A DNA stretch of 64,000 nucleotides, from contig QVRM01002429.1 of assembly GCA_003439945.1 (NCBI GenBank), forward strand, positions 310,001 to 374,000, in the 5' to 3' direction. This DNA comes from Dermanyssus gallinae (lineage: Eukaryota > Arthropoda > Arachnida > Mesostigmata > Dermanyssidae). The notes beneath the pieces were generated by a model. It was not told where the DNA came from, did not search any database, and saw nothing but the letters and a program-made list of their open reading frames with translations. Shown here in pieces: positions 36,301 through 48,169 of this stretch; positions within the stretch are counted from its first letter, which is position 1; the number at the start of each line of letters is the position of its first letter. A program made the translations under genes and the position numbers.

Positions 36301-36463
36301 GTGTCATTAGAATTACAGAGAGGCAACGCCAAGATGATGTTGAGTGGTCACCGACACTCAAGCAATAATAATAATATAAGCAATATTGTAGATATTATAT
36401 AAGTAATATATTGATAATTGTGATACATGTACATATTGATAAAATAAACCCTTGTTCAAAAAA
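33372..36463 (+). mobile_element. Near-complete non-LTR retrotransposon with restriction-like endonuclease, inserted in (TTA)n
   Basis: The body is about 3.1 kb and runs from the end of one (TTA)n array to the start of another. The order is C2H2 zinc finger, reverse transcriptase, CCHC knuckle, restriction-like endonuclease, short 3' UTR and A-rich end. This places it among the RLE-type LINEs (R2, R4/Dong, NeSL and Hero relatives). Dong-type elements are known to use TAA repeats as targets, which fits the flanks seen here. About 0.4-kb direct repeats (32922-33371 and 36544-36948) bracket it. Confidence 0.85.
33464..36402 (+). pseudogene. RLE-type retrotransposon polyprotein (zinc finger, RT, endonuclease), inactivated
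   Basis: Single ORF of about 980 codons, broken. It starts at ATG 33464. Residues about 7-28 form a C-x2-C-x12-H-x4-H finger (CQWCSMCF ... HAGRTH). RT blocks are GGLDGLTPDHLK (about 34290), KKTGGYRPIAVG (about 34450), LKLDFKNAFN (motif A, 34645), SSAGCQQGDVAAPLAF (motif B, 34795) and PLFYLDDGTLLD (motif C, 34885). The C-terminal knuckle is CPCGGTVDEHGLHRLSC (35815), followed by KRRPDGLT and LAWDVTVSD (about 35990 and 36038), the PD-(D/E)xK-like endonuclease core. Defects: frameshift near 33870, frameshift near 34430, TAG at 34544, frameshift near 35450 and TAG at 36016. The catalytic residues are preserved, so decay appears recent. Confidence 0.88.

Positions 36464-36533
<70 letters not shown>
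36464..36533. repeat. (TTA)n array
   Basis: Triplet array directly after the 3' end of the near-complete element; part of it may be the element's own AAT-type tail. Confidence 0.95.
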
Positions 36534-36540
<7 letters not shown>

Positions 36541-36543
36541 AGT

Positions 36544-36626
36544 ATATTGTAGATATTATATAAGTAATATATTGATAATTGTGATACATGTACATATTGA
36601 TAAAATAAACCCTTGTTCAAAAAAAA
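36544..36626 (+). mobile_element. 3'-end-only copy of the RLE retrotransposon
   Basis: The third copy of the 80-base 3' UTR segment, nearly identical to 32922-33003 and 36383-36463. It lies immediately before the second copy of the minus-strand fragment, in the same arrangement as at 32922. Confidence 0.85.
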
Positions 36627-36627
36627 T

Positions 36628-36896
36628 ATTATTATTATTATTTAAATGTTACAATTGTGAGGTGTGAACGTGTACTCCTTGTCTTACCCTAGCTCCCAAA
36701 TATTATTCCATGGAACCGACAATACAGCCGGCGTTTCCTCGGCACACTGCAAGCGACAGCAGTTGCCGTAGAAACTCGCCTTCGCGTCGATTCCCTGTGA
36801 GATCTGTAATCCGTTGGCCCAGCTCACTGATGAATCTCTTGGTTCCCTTGCTTACCGGACCCATTGTTTCCATAGATATTGGCGCTACGATGTAAC
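36628..36896 (-). mobile_element. Second copy of the minus-strand RLE retrotransposon 3' fragment
   Basis: Aligned by eye to 33011-33275 (offset 3620), I see a single substitution (cagttg for caattg) over about 250 bases. Together with the preceding 3' UTR copy and the following (TTA)n it makes a direct repeat flanking the near-complete element. Confidence 0.85.

Positions 36897-36948
<52 letters not shown>
36897..36948. repeat. (TTA)n array
   Basis: Shorter counterpart of 33276-33371, followed by a T-run of about 12. Confidence 0.95.
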
Positions 36949-36949
<1 letters not shown>

Positions 36950-36999
36950 TTTTTTTTTTTGTCAGCTCCAGTTGCTAATAATCAATTATATTTATTATT

Positions 37000-37689
<690 letters not shown>

Positions 37690-38800
37690 CCAAGCAGCGC
37701 CTTCAAACCGGCGGCGATGTTTGACAACAAGCGTCGAACCCCGTTGCGTTTAGATGGAGCGGTTGCATCCCGATGTCTGTGTCGCTACTGAATTAGCCGT
37801 AGACAGCGCGAGTGAAGAAAGTGAGGGATAAAGCGAAGAAGGCGACCACATGGAGCTCAACTTGCATCGCTGCCGAGGTGCGAGGATCGGGACCGTCTTC
37901 TCTATCTCTCACTCTATCTCGATTTGTCTTTTGGGGGCCGCACCACACCCCTGTAGAGAGTGTAGGGTGAACTTTCCCGAGCCTCTCTTCTATTAGCTTC
38001 ACCACGGTTCCTCTTGTGTCCATCACTCTTTCGTCGTACTTTGCAGCACTTTGCGTGTAGCATTTGCTCCCGTTCAGGCAAGCATGCACTTCTACTACTA
38101 CTACTAGCGTTACTTGAGAGGCTCGCACTGTGCCCTTTTTCTCTCTCCCTTTATCCTTTGCGCACAGACAAGCGCGAAAGAGAGGGATACATGTAGCTCT
38201 ATCGGTTTCAGTCGCCAGTCAACCAGCCAGCCACAGCCACGCACTTCTCTCCTCTTACTCACGCCGCTCGATGTCATCTAATCAGAGAGAATCGGAGAGC
38301 TCTACAGGGGCCACCGCCAAAGTTCTGAGCGAATGAACACTGCTGATGCTGCTGGTGCTGCAACTGCTACTCCGTCCGTGCTGTGGAGAATGGGTAGATG
38401 GATGGATGAATAGATGGATAGCCCTCGAGGAGACCCACAGGCCGGAGGACCCGCGACGATAAGGAGGAGGAGTAGGAGAAAACAGGCCACGAGACACGGG
38501 AGTGTTCGCCGCTATCACTACTGTCTGCCACCTACACGCCTATTCAGAGGCTGTGACTCAATTACAGCTAGCTATTCAATTGTACAACCAACCCACAGGC
38601 CCACATACTTACATAGACACATACATATATACGCAGAGACACCTATCGAACGGCGTCACTCGTCAGATGCCCTCGAAACGCGTCGACGGCGGTTTCAGCA
38701 CGGGGACGGCACGTGGGGCGCAGACGCCCAAATACACCCCGTAGTTCTGTTCTCAATTGTCTGCCCGCAAGAAACAACTGGGGCACGGCGCTAGCTACAG
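37690..38800. other. CpG-rich block, possible promoter or 5' exon
   Basis: Elevated CpG, CT/AG runs (37895-37920, 38140-38190), a GATG/GATA run near 38396-38420 and short triplet runs. Composition resembles the NPC1 upstream region and 24250-25310. Overlapping open frames on both strands (for example 38414-38794 +) match no family I know. Confidence 0.35.
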
Positions 38801-39319
38801 CATTTTGTTCCTGGTAGATTTCCTTCTATCATGAATGCATTGCACCTCCAGCGCAGCGGCAGCGACGGAGGTGCAATAAATAGTTACATGACAGTGATGA
38901 TATATTTGGTATAACAGCCTTTTATGAGCTGTTACGAAGACACGGGGATCAGGACAGAAAAAGGACAAGGTGAAGGAAAAGGACCTTATTGTGACGATTT
39001 ACCTCCAGACGTACGTTATGCCTTTATTTTTATCATTAATGGTTAACCATTGGAATGCAAGGAACGAACTTGTGCTTTTTGGAATATGGCTAGTATTTGA
39101 GCAGTATTAAAAAAATCCAAAACGGATGTCTTCACGACACAAACCTTAGAGAAAAGCTGTCTTTACGACACAAACTATAGAAATATTTTTAAGTTTATAA
39201 TTTTTGGGCGCCTTAGCGTTTTATTAGTGCGGATGGCTTGAAGTCTCACTCTCTCGTCAGCTTAACACCAAGCTGTATCCAAACTCATTCCGCATGTTTT
39301 TAATAGCTCTAGTTTTTTA
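38801..39319. other. No gene recognised
   Basis: AT-rich spacer next to the 3' end of the minus-strand retrotransposon. Confidence 0.5.
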
Positions 39320-40334
39320 TTATAATTTGGAAGAATATATATAATGCTTCACGGCGTTGCTGCTCGTCGACCTAACCGCTCTATCGCTCATGCCCGTGAG
39401 GAAGTCCTGCCCGCCCCCTGGCGCGAAGGTCCGGGTCCATCCAGTCTCTCATAGTTCCGAGCACTGAGGTCGCGTTACCTCTTTGGATCTCCAGGGACAG
39501 TCGTTGGGGAAAGGCATGCACCCTCTTGTCCATCGTCGCCTGCCGTAACGCGTCGCCAACCCGAGAGATCAATGTTACCGTGAGGGGCCCAGGGCCACCG
39601 ATCGTCTCGAACGCAAATGGTTAAAAGTGGTGCGCCCGACTTAGGTCCGCATACTTTCTTATCTTTGAGGTCTCAGCTCGCGAAACGGCAGTCCCCGGGC
39701 CGGACGCGCCGGGACCGACAAGGTGGTTCCAGAACGCAGGGAATCCCCGTCCTCCGCAGCGATCTTACAAGCATTTCATTGAGGGCAGTGCGTCTTGGGC
39801 GCCGGCCCGCTGCGTGAGCGCAAGACAGGCCGTGTCTGGCGAGTCGCCCGACGGGCTCGCCACAAGAGCATCTGTGTGGCTCAACCAAATCAGCCCCCAA
39901 TCTCAGGCCAACGCATATCCGGGTGGATTGGTCATCAAGGCGGGTACCCAGTGAGTCAACGGGTAGTGCATGTAACCAGTCGCTTGCTCCTGGGCGAGCG
40001 ACAGCTAGAAGGCGTGCCTTGTCCTGGTCATCCCCGCATACTTCAAGCAGCGAACTAAGCAAAGCTTCGTGGGCCTTCTTGTCCCAGGCCCTCTGGCAGG
40101 CTAGTCTATCGGGACCAGGCGATGAAGCTTGAAGTCCAGTCGGGAGCAGGCGCTGGACATTTTCCGACGTAGCATGCATCGAGGCAGCCACGACCGGGCC
40201 CGCCAAGGATCGAACCGAGGGGAGACCAAGGCCGCCCATGGACGTGGGGAGGGCCGCCTGACGCACCTCTCGTGGTCGTATGTTTAGACTCAGCACCGTC
40301 TGTAGGGCCTCCACCACCTGGACGTCGAATGGTT
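39320..40334 (-). pseudogene. RLE-type retrotransposon, 5'-truncated C-terminal third
   Basis: Minus-strand reading from 40334: TSMGGLGLPSVRSLAG (parallel to VRLGGMGIRSATDLP in the 33464 element), SDWLHALPVDSLG, the knuckle CSCGEPVGRLARHGLSC (about 39800), then ALNEMLVRSLRRTGIPCVLE. The endonuclease core is damaged: no WDVTV block is found. After a frameshift the C-terminal block (FAFETIGGPGPLT, RVHAFPQRLSLEIQRGNA) is read at 39600-39420. GC content is far higher than in the flanks, and it is a separate family from both elements of the (TTA)n nest. The 3' boundary near 39320 is approximate. Confidence 0.8.
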
Positions 40335-40381
40335 GGATTTATAATTGTTTATAATTGTAATCCTGATAATTACCATGAACG

Positions 40382-40385
<4 letters not shown>

Positions 40386-40460
<75 letters not shown>
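40386..40460. repeat. (TA)n microsatellite, ~75 bp
   Basis: TA alternation with one TTTA interruption, bordering the hairpin that follows. Confidence 0.95.
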
Positions 40461-40462
<2 letters not shown>

Positions 40463-40466
<4 letters not shown>

Positions 40467-40656
40467 CACATATTACGGAAGATTAGCTATGCCAATGGGC
40501 CTAGTGAGTGTGTATTGTGACTATCACGTATATATGTATACATATATGTATACGTGATTCACAATATACATATATATATATATATATATATACGTGATTC
40601 ACAATACACGCCCGCTAGGCACATTAGCTTAGCTAATTATCCGTGGTATGTGTCCC
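40463..40656. repeat. Inverted repeat with (TA)-rich loop
   Basis: About 66 bases at 40463-40528 (gggacacatattacgg ... gtgtattgtgactatcacgta) are matched in inverse at about 40591-40656 with roughly a dozen differences. The loop is mainly (TA)n and (gtatac) DNA. It is probably a MITE-like hairpin. Confidence 0.75.
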
Positions 40657-41399
40657 ACCTGTATACATACACGAGAATAGAATACCTTTATTGTAACGAA
40701 CTTGAGGGGGGTGTATTAAGACTAATTTAGCAACCAAGCTGACATACTTTCTAGAATACGCACAGTAGTGACGGTAAACCACTACGATGTATTCAGTCAT
40801 GAGTGCGCCAGGCGAAAAAGTGCCTCGTTTTGAGCTTAAAATTGTACCAATGTTGAGCTACAGCAGTGGTAGGGATGATGCCATTTTTCAGCGGCAATTT
40901 TGCTAGCCACACATATGAAGCGTCTTCTTTGCTTGCTGCGGATGGCAAGAAACCGCTTTGTGTACCTGCTGGTGGGCTGTGGACTGGTAGTGGAAGCAAT
41001 CAAAGTCAGGCTTAGGTTACCTCGTACAGAACTATTTCAGCAACATTCGTTGGAATGGCAGAGAAAAGTGAACAAGGCTTCGGCAGATGTAGCGCAGTTA
41101 AATCTGAACCTCGCCAGAGAGCTTTGGGTTGGGATGGCATGCCTTAGTCGACACTACACAAGGTACAGTTGCATTTGGCACTAAGTAATGCGGAGAGCAG
41201 CTGGTGTTCTCGCTGACAAGTATCACATCTAATCAATTTGTCAAGGGCGGTCGGAAAGCACCCAAAAACACCTAATTATTCAAGTTTATAATTCTGGTGG
41301 CCGACTTACAAAATAAAGCTAGTCATACAGATACTTGAAAAATGCAAATTCGAATAGTTTAGGGGCCAGCTGGGACATCACTACTACTCAATCCCTGAT
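40657..41399. other. No gene recognised
   Basis: The frame 40900-41184 (+) is open for 94 codons but unlike any family I know. Confidence 0.45.
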
Positions 41400-42420
41400 T
41401 TAAACAGTTCCACTACCGTTTTTTATTGGCCTTTATAAGTGACGCCCGACAAAGCCTTAACAAGAACAAAACGGTTGCTGTATTCCTTGTTCTTGCTTTT
41501 AGAAAGGCCTTTGATACTGTCAACATCGATATCCTAATCACCCAACTCGGAGCATATGGTGCTGCCGAGCGTGTTCAGTCGTAGGCACGTAATTTTATGT
41601 CAGAAACACAACACATGATACAGATCTGACAGCAATTTTCATATGTTGAGAATATATCTGTTGGAGTGGCTCAACGGAGTATTGGCAGCCTATTGCTGTC
41701 CAATACACTTACTAACGATATATTTGAAATAAACTTTTTGCCGATGACACCACAGCACTCATTGCTGGTGATTCCCCACAAGGCAGAAAAGGTAATTAAA
41801 AAAAACTTCAAACGACTCTCAGTTTGCTATAGAGGCAATTACTTGTTGTCGTAAATTAGTCGAATACCGGTGTTATCCAGTTCTCATCTCCTAAAGGTGT
41901 ACATAGTACTACTAGGGGAATATATACATATGTGGCATAGCCGCGAGGCATTTCAATGCGGAGACCGCACTATTGGCATGATCAGTGCGACAATTCTAAG
42001 GTGTTGTTGTGCGTTCCAGGTTTGCGTTTGAGGCTCACAGACCATGTTCATATGAAAGTTGTAGAGAGCATCTCTGTTTTGGTCAATGGCCCTAATATTC
42101 AGCCCCGTGACTGTCTCTTTGCCATATAATACCCCTACGTTTATAAATATCTTAACTAAGTCGTCGAGATATTTGGAATGACTTACACGCGTCTTGTATG
42201 TCCGTTACACCGCCTGCAAAAAAGCCTTGCGAGTAATATTAGGATATCCATCATGGGAGCTCTTGCATTATAAATGAGAAGAAATGTCGATTCTATCGTT
42301 CGCAAATAGAGAATTAGTTTCTGGAGTCCATTAGTACTAAGATCAAAAGAATCATAATCGGAATTCATCCCAACTAACTCAGATCTCCCACTCGACATCA
42401 ACCATAAACGCAAGCAAATC
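41400..42420 (+). pseudogene. Decayed LINE reverse transcriptase fragment
   Basis: The + strand reading gives AVFLVLAFRKAFDTVNIDIL (about 41480, motif A with the catalytic Asp replaced by Ala), ISVGVAQRSIGS (about 41650, motif B), LFADDTTALIAGDS (about 41735, motif C) and TGVIQFSSPKG (about 41870). A weaker match (KKALRVILGYPSWELL, about 42220-42265) suggests the thumb/tail follows. Frames change repeatedly. It is probably CR1/Jockey-group. Confidence 0.6.
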
Positions 42421-43586
42421 TCATATACAACTTTTCATCATGTCCGCAGCTGCATGCAACCAATTTCGTGTCTCAGTATTAAACCTCACTTCCACATATT
42501 AGAACAAGTATATGCGTGCAGCTGGTTCTTTGACGATATTTAAACAAAGTGCCAAACACTATTATTTGGGCACCTTACGGTAATATGCTCAATACAATAA
42601 TACAATACTACTCAAAATAATAATGCACAACATAACTAGAAGACGTGTAATAAAAACGCCAGCCTAACGGTTAGGAGCTTTAAGAATCTTTGTACAAATG
42701 TCAATAATAAAATATATCTGTTTGTCTAAGTTCGGATTGAGCTAAGTGGAGTTCGTGACATTGTGAAAGTATATACAACATTGTTAAATCTGCAATACCA
42801 CGTAGGACATCGGCATGAACGTCCGGGGACGCCTTTCGGTTGAAGTTTAGGCAGATCAAAGATTATCTGAAACCGTCTGTATCTGAGAAACACCAAAGAC
42901 CTCAGACTCTACAGTGTTGATGCTGCAATAGACTACCTATAAGACGGCATCATGATTAAAACTGGGGCGTAAGCAGCGGATATGAAGCGCATTAAATGCG
43001 AGAGAGCAGAACGCTGCATCGCGCAAACCAATAGACTACAGTAGTATCAAATGTTTTTTTAACTTGGCAGTGTGGTCTAGTTAACGATGTTTGTGTGAAA
43101 GAATTCGATGCGTGACAAACTTTCGGCACTACAATTAAATAAAGGACTTCAGGAAGAGCAGAATATAACCTTTTTAGGTAAACGTGTTGTACAATAGTGG
43201 CATCACTCTGCATTGTGAGAGTTGTGTGCGCACATTAGTCGCATTTAAACATGGATGTGCGCGCGTCCACTTGACCTTGCGAAAAGCGAACAATCCCTTT
43301 ATGCTTGTCAGACTTGACCATTGCCTTCGGTGAATCGCTGATTTCGTAGTTTGTCGGAGCAGAGATCAAAGGCATGTGTAAACAGTTGGCCATTAGCAAG
43401 TTAGTATAAAGGCTCGGTTGTTGTGTTTGAGCAGCAGAGTTAGAGGAGGTTGATTATCGGTGGCAATCTTTTATAGGCACCTTCACCTGAGGCACCTTTA
43501 TGAGGAATCTGTTTTATACCAGGCACAACTAGAATATACTTAGCTTAGTACGACCTTTGTATAATAACCATATAATAAAAAAAAAA
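42421..43586. other. No gene recognised
   Basis: AT-leaning spacer; the small frame 42992-43213 (-) is not assignable. It ends at an A-run and (TA)n (43569-43611). Confidence 0.5.
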
Positions 43587-43607
43587 AAATATATATATAT
43601 ATATATA

Positions 43608-44070
43608 TATTCAAGCTGAAGATTCAAGCAGCCATTAATAACGTTGCCACCTGGTGCGAGCTAAATGATATGGCGATCTCAGTTCCGAAGTACGCGGTTC
43701 TGAAAACAGCTTCCGACAACTTCACGTATCAGCTAGGGTATTTTTCTATGGCCGAGGAAACACTCTATAGAGAACCTAGAGTTACGTTCCATAGGCATAT
43801 AAAGTTTCAGGCACATATTACCGATTCAGCTGTCTGTCGAGAAGCAACCGAAAGTTGCTTCTCGACAGAATTTTTATGACGCCCTAGTCAAGCCGAAATG
43901 ATCATACTGCGGTGCTGCGTGTTCAGGACAAGTTTTTTTTACAAGGAGTCTTAGGTAGGTGCAACGTGACGCGTGACAGAGTCGTACTTCTAAGTTTCGG
44001 GGAGTAACAACGTCGTATTGACTACTGTGCTCTCAGAGATCTTATACACAACAGTCTAATTCTAATGTAA
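43608..44070 (+). pseudogene. LINE fragment, region just after the catalytic motif
   Basis: The reading KIQAAINNVATWCELNDMAI, then VTFHRHIKFQAHITD, is the segment that normally follows FADD in LINE polymerases. A frame change then gives FYDALVKPK and VQRDA (about 43880-43970) and IDYCALRDLIHN (about 44015-44050). It starts sharply at a (TA)n array. It is not the direct continuation of the 41400 fragment, whose own post-FADD segment is present. Confidence 0.65.
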
Positions 44071-44258
44071 TATCACGTAAGATCAAACAGCCAACGGACT
44101 CACGGTTCTATTCAAACCCCTAATATTGCCAGTGTGGCAGTCATTAATCATTCATTTGTTTGAGGAACACCTTGCCTAGCATCCAAGATTGCAAGCAACT
44201 AATTTCTCTTATTTGACCCCTTTTTAAATAAAGAACATAAATGTGTTGCATACATTTA

Positions 44259-45010
44259 CAGGGTTTCTCAGAAAGATTTTGAGAGCGATTAAGAAATTGT
44301 AGAGCTCGTTGAATCAAATATTTTTGCCAATAGAGCACGGTCTCTGAAAAGTCTTGTTTCGGAGTGAGAGTGAGATAACTAAAATCCGTGACACTGGTGT
44401 TGTTGCCTGAAACATGAACACGAATAATGTGCAATTGCTAAACAACCAGTTGTCCCACACAGATACTAAGCATATCGTCGTGTTCGTGAAAAATTATGTT
44501 TCTTTTGAAGAACAACTTTTTTGCAACATGGTCGTTCAGAAGATAATTCGCAAAAAAAATAAGTTATTTTATTAGCTTCTACGTTCAATACCTCAAAATC
44601 ATAGCCCTACAACCATCCACAGCGCTCAACGCGATTACGCACGGTGATCATTTTGGTAACAATCTCGCACTCAACCTCGACATGCCCGCCAAAAAATCTG
44701 TATTACTTGGCAATCACGGCTCACATTGTCATTCATTTGATACTAAAATGATCATCATAAACGTTTGATTGAATGATTTTGAGCAATGTGCATAGTCGTA
44801 GGGTTATGATATTGAGGTATTGAACGTGAAAGCTAATAAAATAACTTTATTATTTGTGAATTATCTTTTAAACTACTATGTCATATTTTCTGCGCGGCGC
44901 TATATGTTTTTCAGAAGAAGCAGAATTTTCACGAACACGACAATAATTTCTGTATAGGAAAACTGGTTGTCTCGCAATTGCACATTTTCTCATTCTTTGT
45001 AAATAATATT
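44259..45010. mobile_element. Foldback-family copy, coreless palindrome
   Basis: It begins cagggtttctcagaaagatttt after TA. The left half has cttgtttcggagtgagagtgag, gacactggtgttgttgcc and atcgtcgtgttcgtga. The right half repeats these in inverse (gtcgtagggttatgat, tcacgaacacgac, ggttgtctcgcaattgcaca). The centre is near 44690. The right outer end is lost. It is an internally deleted member of the 9592-11242 family. Confidence 0.75.
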
Positions 45011-46949
45011 GCCAATACGTTGCGTCCGTTCATGCAAGACTACCGCGGAGTTCCCGTCAAATGTTTCTAAATTGAGAAGTTCTCTATTTTGGCTTGGCAA
45101 ACCCGTTCTAACTAAACAGGCTGTTTGTATATAGCACGATGCAGAAAAGTTGTCATCTGTAGTGTTTTGGATCGTATAACTTTAACCCGCTATGTCTAAA
45201 AGAAGCGAATTTGATTACCACGACAGACAAATAGTGCGACGTTGTCGTTTCAATAACTTTTTTTTCGCTACTGTTCGCCTCACCGCAATCTTCTAGTTGT
45301 GCTGCTCCTGAGGGATGTGGCCTCACATCTTTCTCCTCGCGAAACAAACTCGCGCTGTATCTTTACAAAAGTTTACGACCTGTTTCTGGCTTCCGCCCGT
45401 CTTTCGACATCTCTTAAAGCCAAGCAGTTTTGTGCAGCTCAGATTATAATTGGATACAGCCAGATACAACATCGTGTAGCTTGCGGGATGGATTTGTCCT
45501 TAGATCCTGTTTGGAATTGGAGTCCCAAGGCATAGGCTTCTTTTCAATCTTTAGATACAGTTTTCTAACATGCGAAATTCATTTTTATTCGAAACTGTTG
45601 TACCTGTGTGTGTATTGCCAAAAGTAGAGAGGCTTTGTCAATACGGCAGTAGGCGCTCTATGCGCTGCATTGTCAGCGCACCATTCATCGCAGAACAGCT
45701 GGTTTAGAATTGACGAGACTGATATTGCCCTGAGACCGCGAGTTAGTCCAGTGGTGTTCTAATTATGTAATTCTTTCAAAATGCAACATGCCCGAAAACG
45801 GAAAACCTTTCAGACCGATATATATATAGACAAGCCAACAGAATACGTCTAGATTTGCACTCATGCATGAAGTTCATCTACAAGAAGTGCTCAACCTTCT
45901 AAAGCATCCGGTTCAAACATGCAGGAGTGTTGTTGTTTCGTAGCACGAAGACCGCGTGTTAAAAAGGCAATCGATAATGAGTATCAGTTCTAAACTAGTT
46001 CAACCAATATGGTATAACATGCATAACAACGATATTGTTTATATTGTACAACGTTGTAGTCTAGCTTGTACAAGCCGATGAAGCTCGTCACATTGCCGAC
46101 TTTGGAGATCTGTTCGCCATTGGATGTGATTGGCAAAATTTAATCTCGCAGGTTTAATCTAGCTCCGTGGAGTATTAAACTTTAGAATACGAGTCATTTC
46201 ATTATGCCGCACTAGCTACCTAAAAAATGAAATTTAAGTGTCACTGGAAGTCAGCGACGCTTGAAAGGGCTGGTAGATCTCTAGCAGCGAGCAGCAGCAG
46301 CAGCATTTCCTTCGTATTACTTCGGGCCTTGCACAAAAAATAAGGTTCCTTTCCGACCGACGGGCACATTTACACGCAAACTACTAGCCATACTATTATA
46401 GATGAGCGCAGTACTTAGTCTTGTTGGGCGAAGGTTTTGATGAGATTGGTTAAGCGTGACACACATCGTGCATCACGTATGCAGCATGTTGGCGGAATTT
46501 TACAATTGCGTCAAAAGGAAGCCTAGATCATAAAAACGGGTGAGTTGTGGAATTGTTTGACCGTCCAGATAATACTGCGCATACGTCGATATGCTGTTAT
46601 CAGCGGAGAACGGATACACATCGATGTATCGATCTATTAAAATGTTTGTACTGAGCATCTAAGATATTTTTGCCCTATATGCAGCTCCGTTTGTGAACAG
46701 ATAGAGCCCACACGCTATATATATGTACAGCCACAGGAGGCTAAACCGGGTCAAACTTTGGTGTGCTACCTGCATGTATCCAGCATGCGTTTATGCGTCA
46801 TGCCTGTATCCAACGAGAACCTATTCGCCAACTGCGTTCAAGGAATTTTAGCAAAGCTCAATCAGCTAGGTTCTCGCTCTTCGTACCAGACCAACCTCTA
46901 ATGATATTAGAGTTGCTTTGTTTTCCGAGGTCACAAATTTGCGGCTAAC
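45011..46949. other. No gene recognised
   Basis: Open frames at 45299-45535 and 45430-45627 (+) are unassigned. A CAG run lies at 46291-46305. No transposon ends are visible. Confidence 0.45.
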
Positions 46950-47860
46950 TACGCAGCTGCACAAGAGGCATTCTGCACAGCAAGATTCACGGCAAGGTGC
47001 GCTGTGTGGGGACTCCAGAACTGAGCGGAGCACTGCAAATATACGTTTGGGACTATACTCGTACTTCAATTCGCGTGTTTAGTTCCAAAATTAATTTATC
47101 ATCGCAAACCATTGATCGAGTTGTTCACGAGAACCTTAGGGACCAGTCTTATATCACAAAAATATATCATATCAGCTAGGTAGGCCCCAGAATCTCCCTG
47201 AGGCCGGTAAAGCAAACAGACCTGCTCGATGTCGGACGATCGATTGGGTTCCCTCTTACTCAGCAGCAGACCATGTTCGATTTTTTTTCTGGCCAGAAGG
47301 TAGTCACTATAGACATAAAAAATCATTCGCCGGAATCACCGTTGGCTCGCCCACAATCCAGATAATGCCCATGTTGTGGGGTAAATCATTTTTTTTCAGC
47401 CTATGCGCACATTTTAACTTTGGCGTTTAGTAAAGGAGGTGATAACATACCGTTTAATGTGAAACAGCCAAAGAGTGACACAGGAAGTTTACTTTCATGT
47501 ACTGCACACTGCACTGGAACCTTAAATACATAATTTCTTTAGTGGTTTGCAATACGTGTCAGCCGGTCAGCGAACCTGTCCATTCCAGCCGTTTAGTGCA
47601 AGGGTGTCCGACGGTGCATTGGAGCATGTTTTGGGATGACCACTCGCGGTCGCCTAGCAGTTTACTAGATTACTATGTGTGGGTCATTATTGATCGAGAG
47701 TCTAAGACACAACTCGACATAGCAACGCATATTCGTTCATTGCCTCCGTCGTTCGTCAGCAGGCATGTGCAAATTTTGACAGACAGGTTTTGCAAAATCG
47801 ACGGCTACATAAATAAACACGTTCGTCAGGATTGCGCCAACCAACGCGTGCATCCAATTG
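46950..47860 (+). pseudogene. Decayed transposase of the Tc1/mariner superfamily
   Basis: The + strand reading gives a helix-turn-helix-like segment (VGTPELSGALQIYVWDYTRT, SSQTIDRVVHENLRDQSYI, about 47000-47160) and a scrambled middle (about 47280-47430). The end is SPSSLLDYYVWVIIDRES, then PPSFVSRHVQILTDRF (about 47660-47790). The order matches transposases that read SPDLNPLDYYVWG...VERE near their third catalytic Asp. The first two Asp are not reliably present and several stops occur. I did not find terminal repeats. Confidence 0.6.
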
Positions 47861-48169
47861 TTTGTTTTTCTTTGGAATACATTACAAGGCACTTAATTTC
47901 TAGCGCAGTGAATAGCGATTTTTTTTTTGCTATGAGCAAATATTGGCCGAAATGAGCAGTAACTGTACTAAGATGAACAACAAGTACACAAAAAAGAGGT
48001 AAGACATATCTGTACGTATATTTAGAGCCGATGTGACGATACCTGAGCTAGATACCTATTTTGCACTTCGAACAAATTCGGAATATCGTGCTGTGAGATA
48101 GGTGAGATTAGGCACCGTAATTTATCTTGTATTGAAGCGTCTTGCCCTGGAGCCAGAAATGGGGCAACC

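Noticed and set aside
33372..36463. R2 element in 28S rDNA
   Set aside because: The zinc finger, RT and endonuclease order is R2-like, but the flanks are (TTA)n arrays, not 28S rRNA gene sequence, and only one finger is visible.
41400..44070. A single LINE split by a 1.2-kb insertion
   Set aside because: The 41400 fragment already has its own segment after the catalytic motif (TGVIQFSSPKG), so the 43608 fragment is a different copy.
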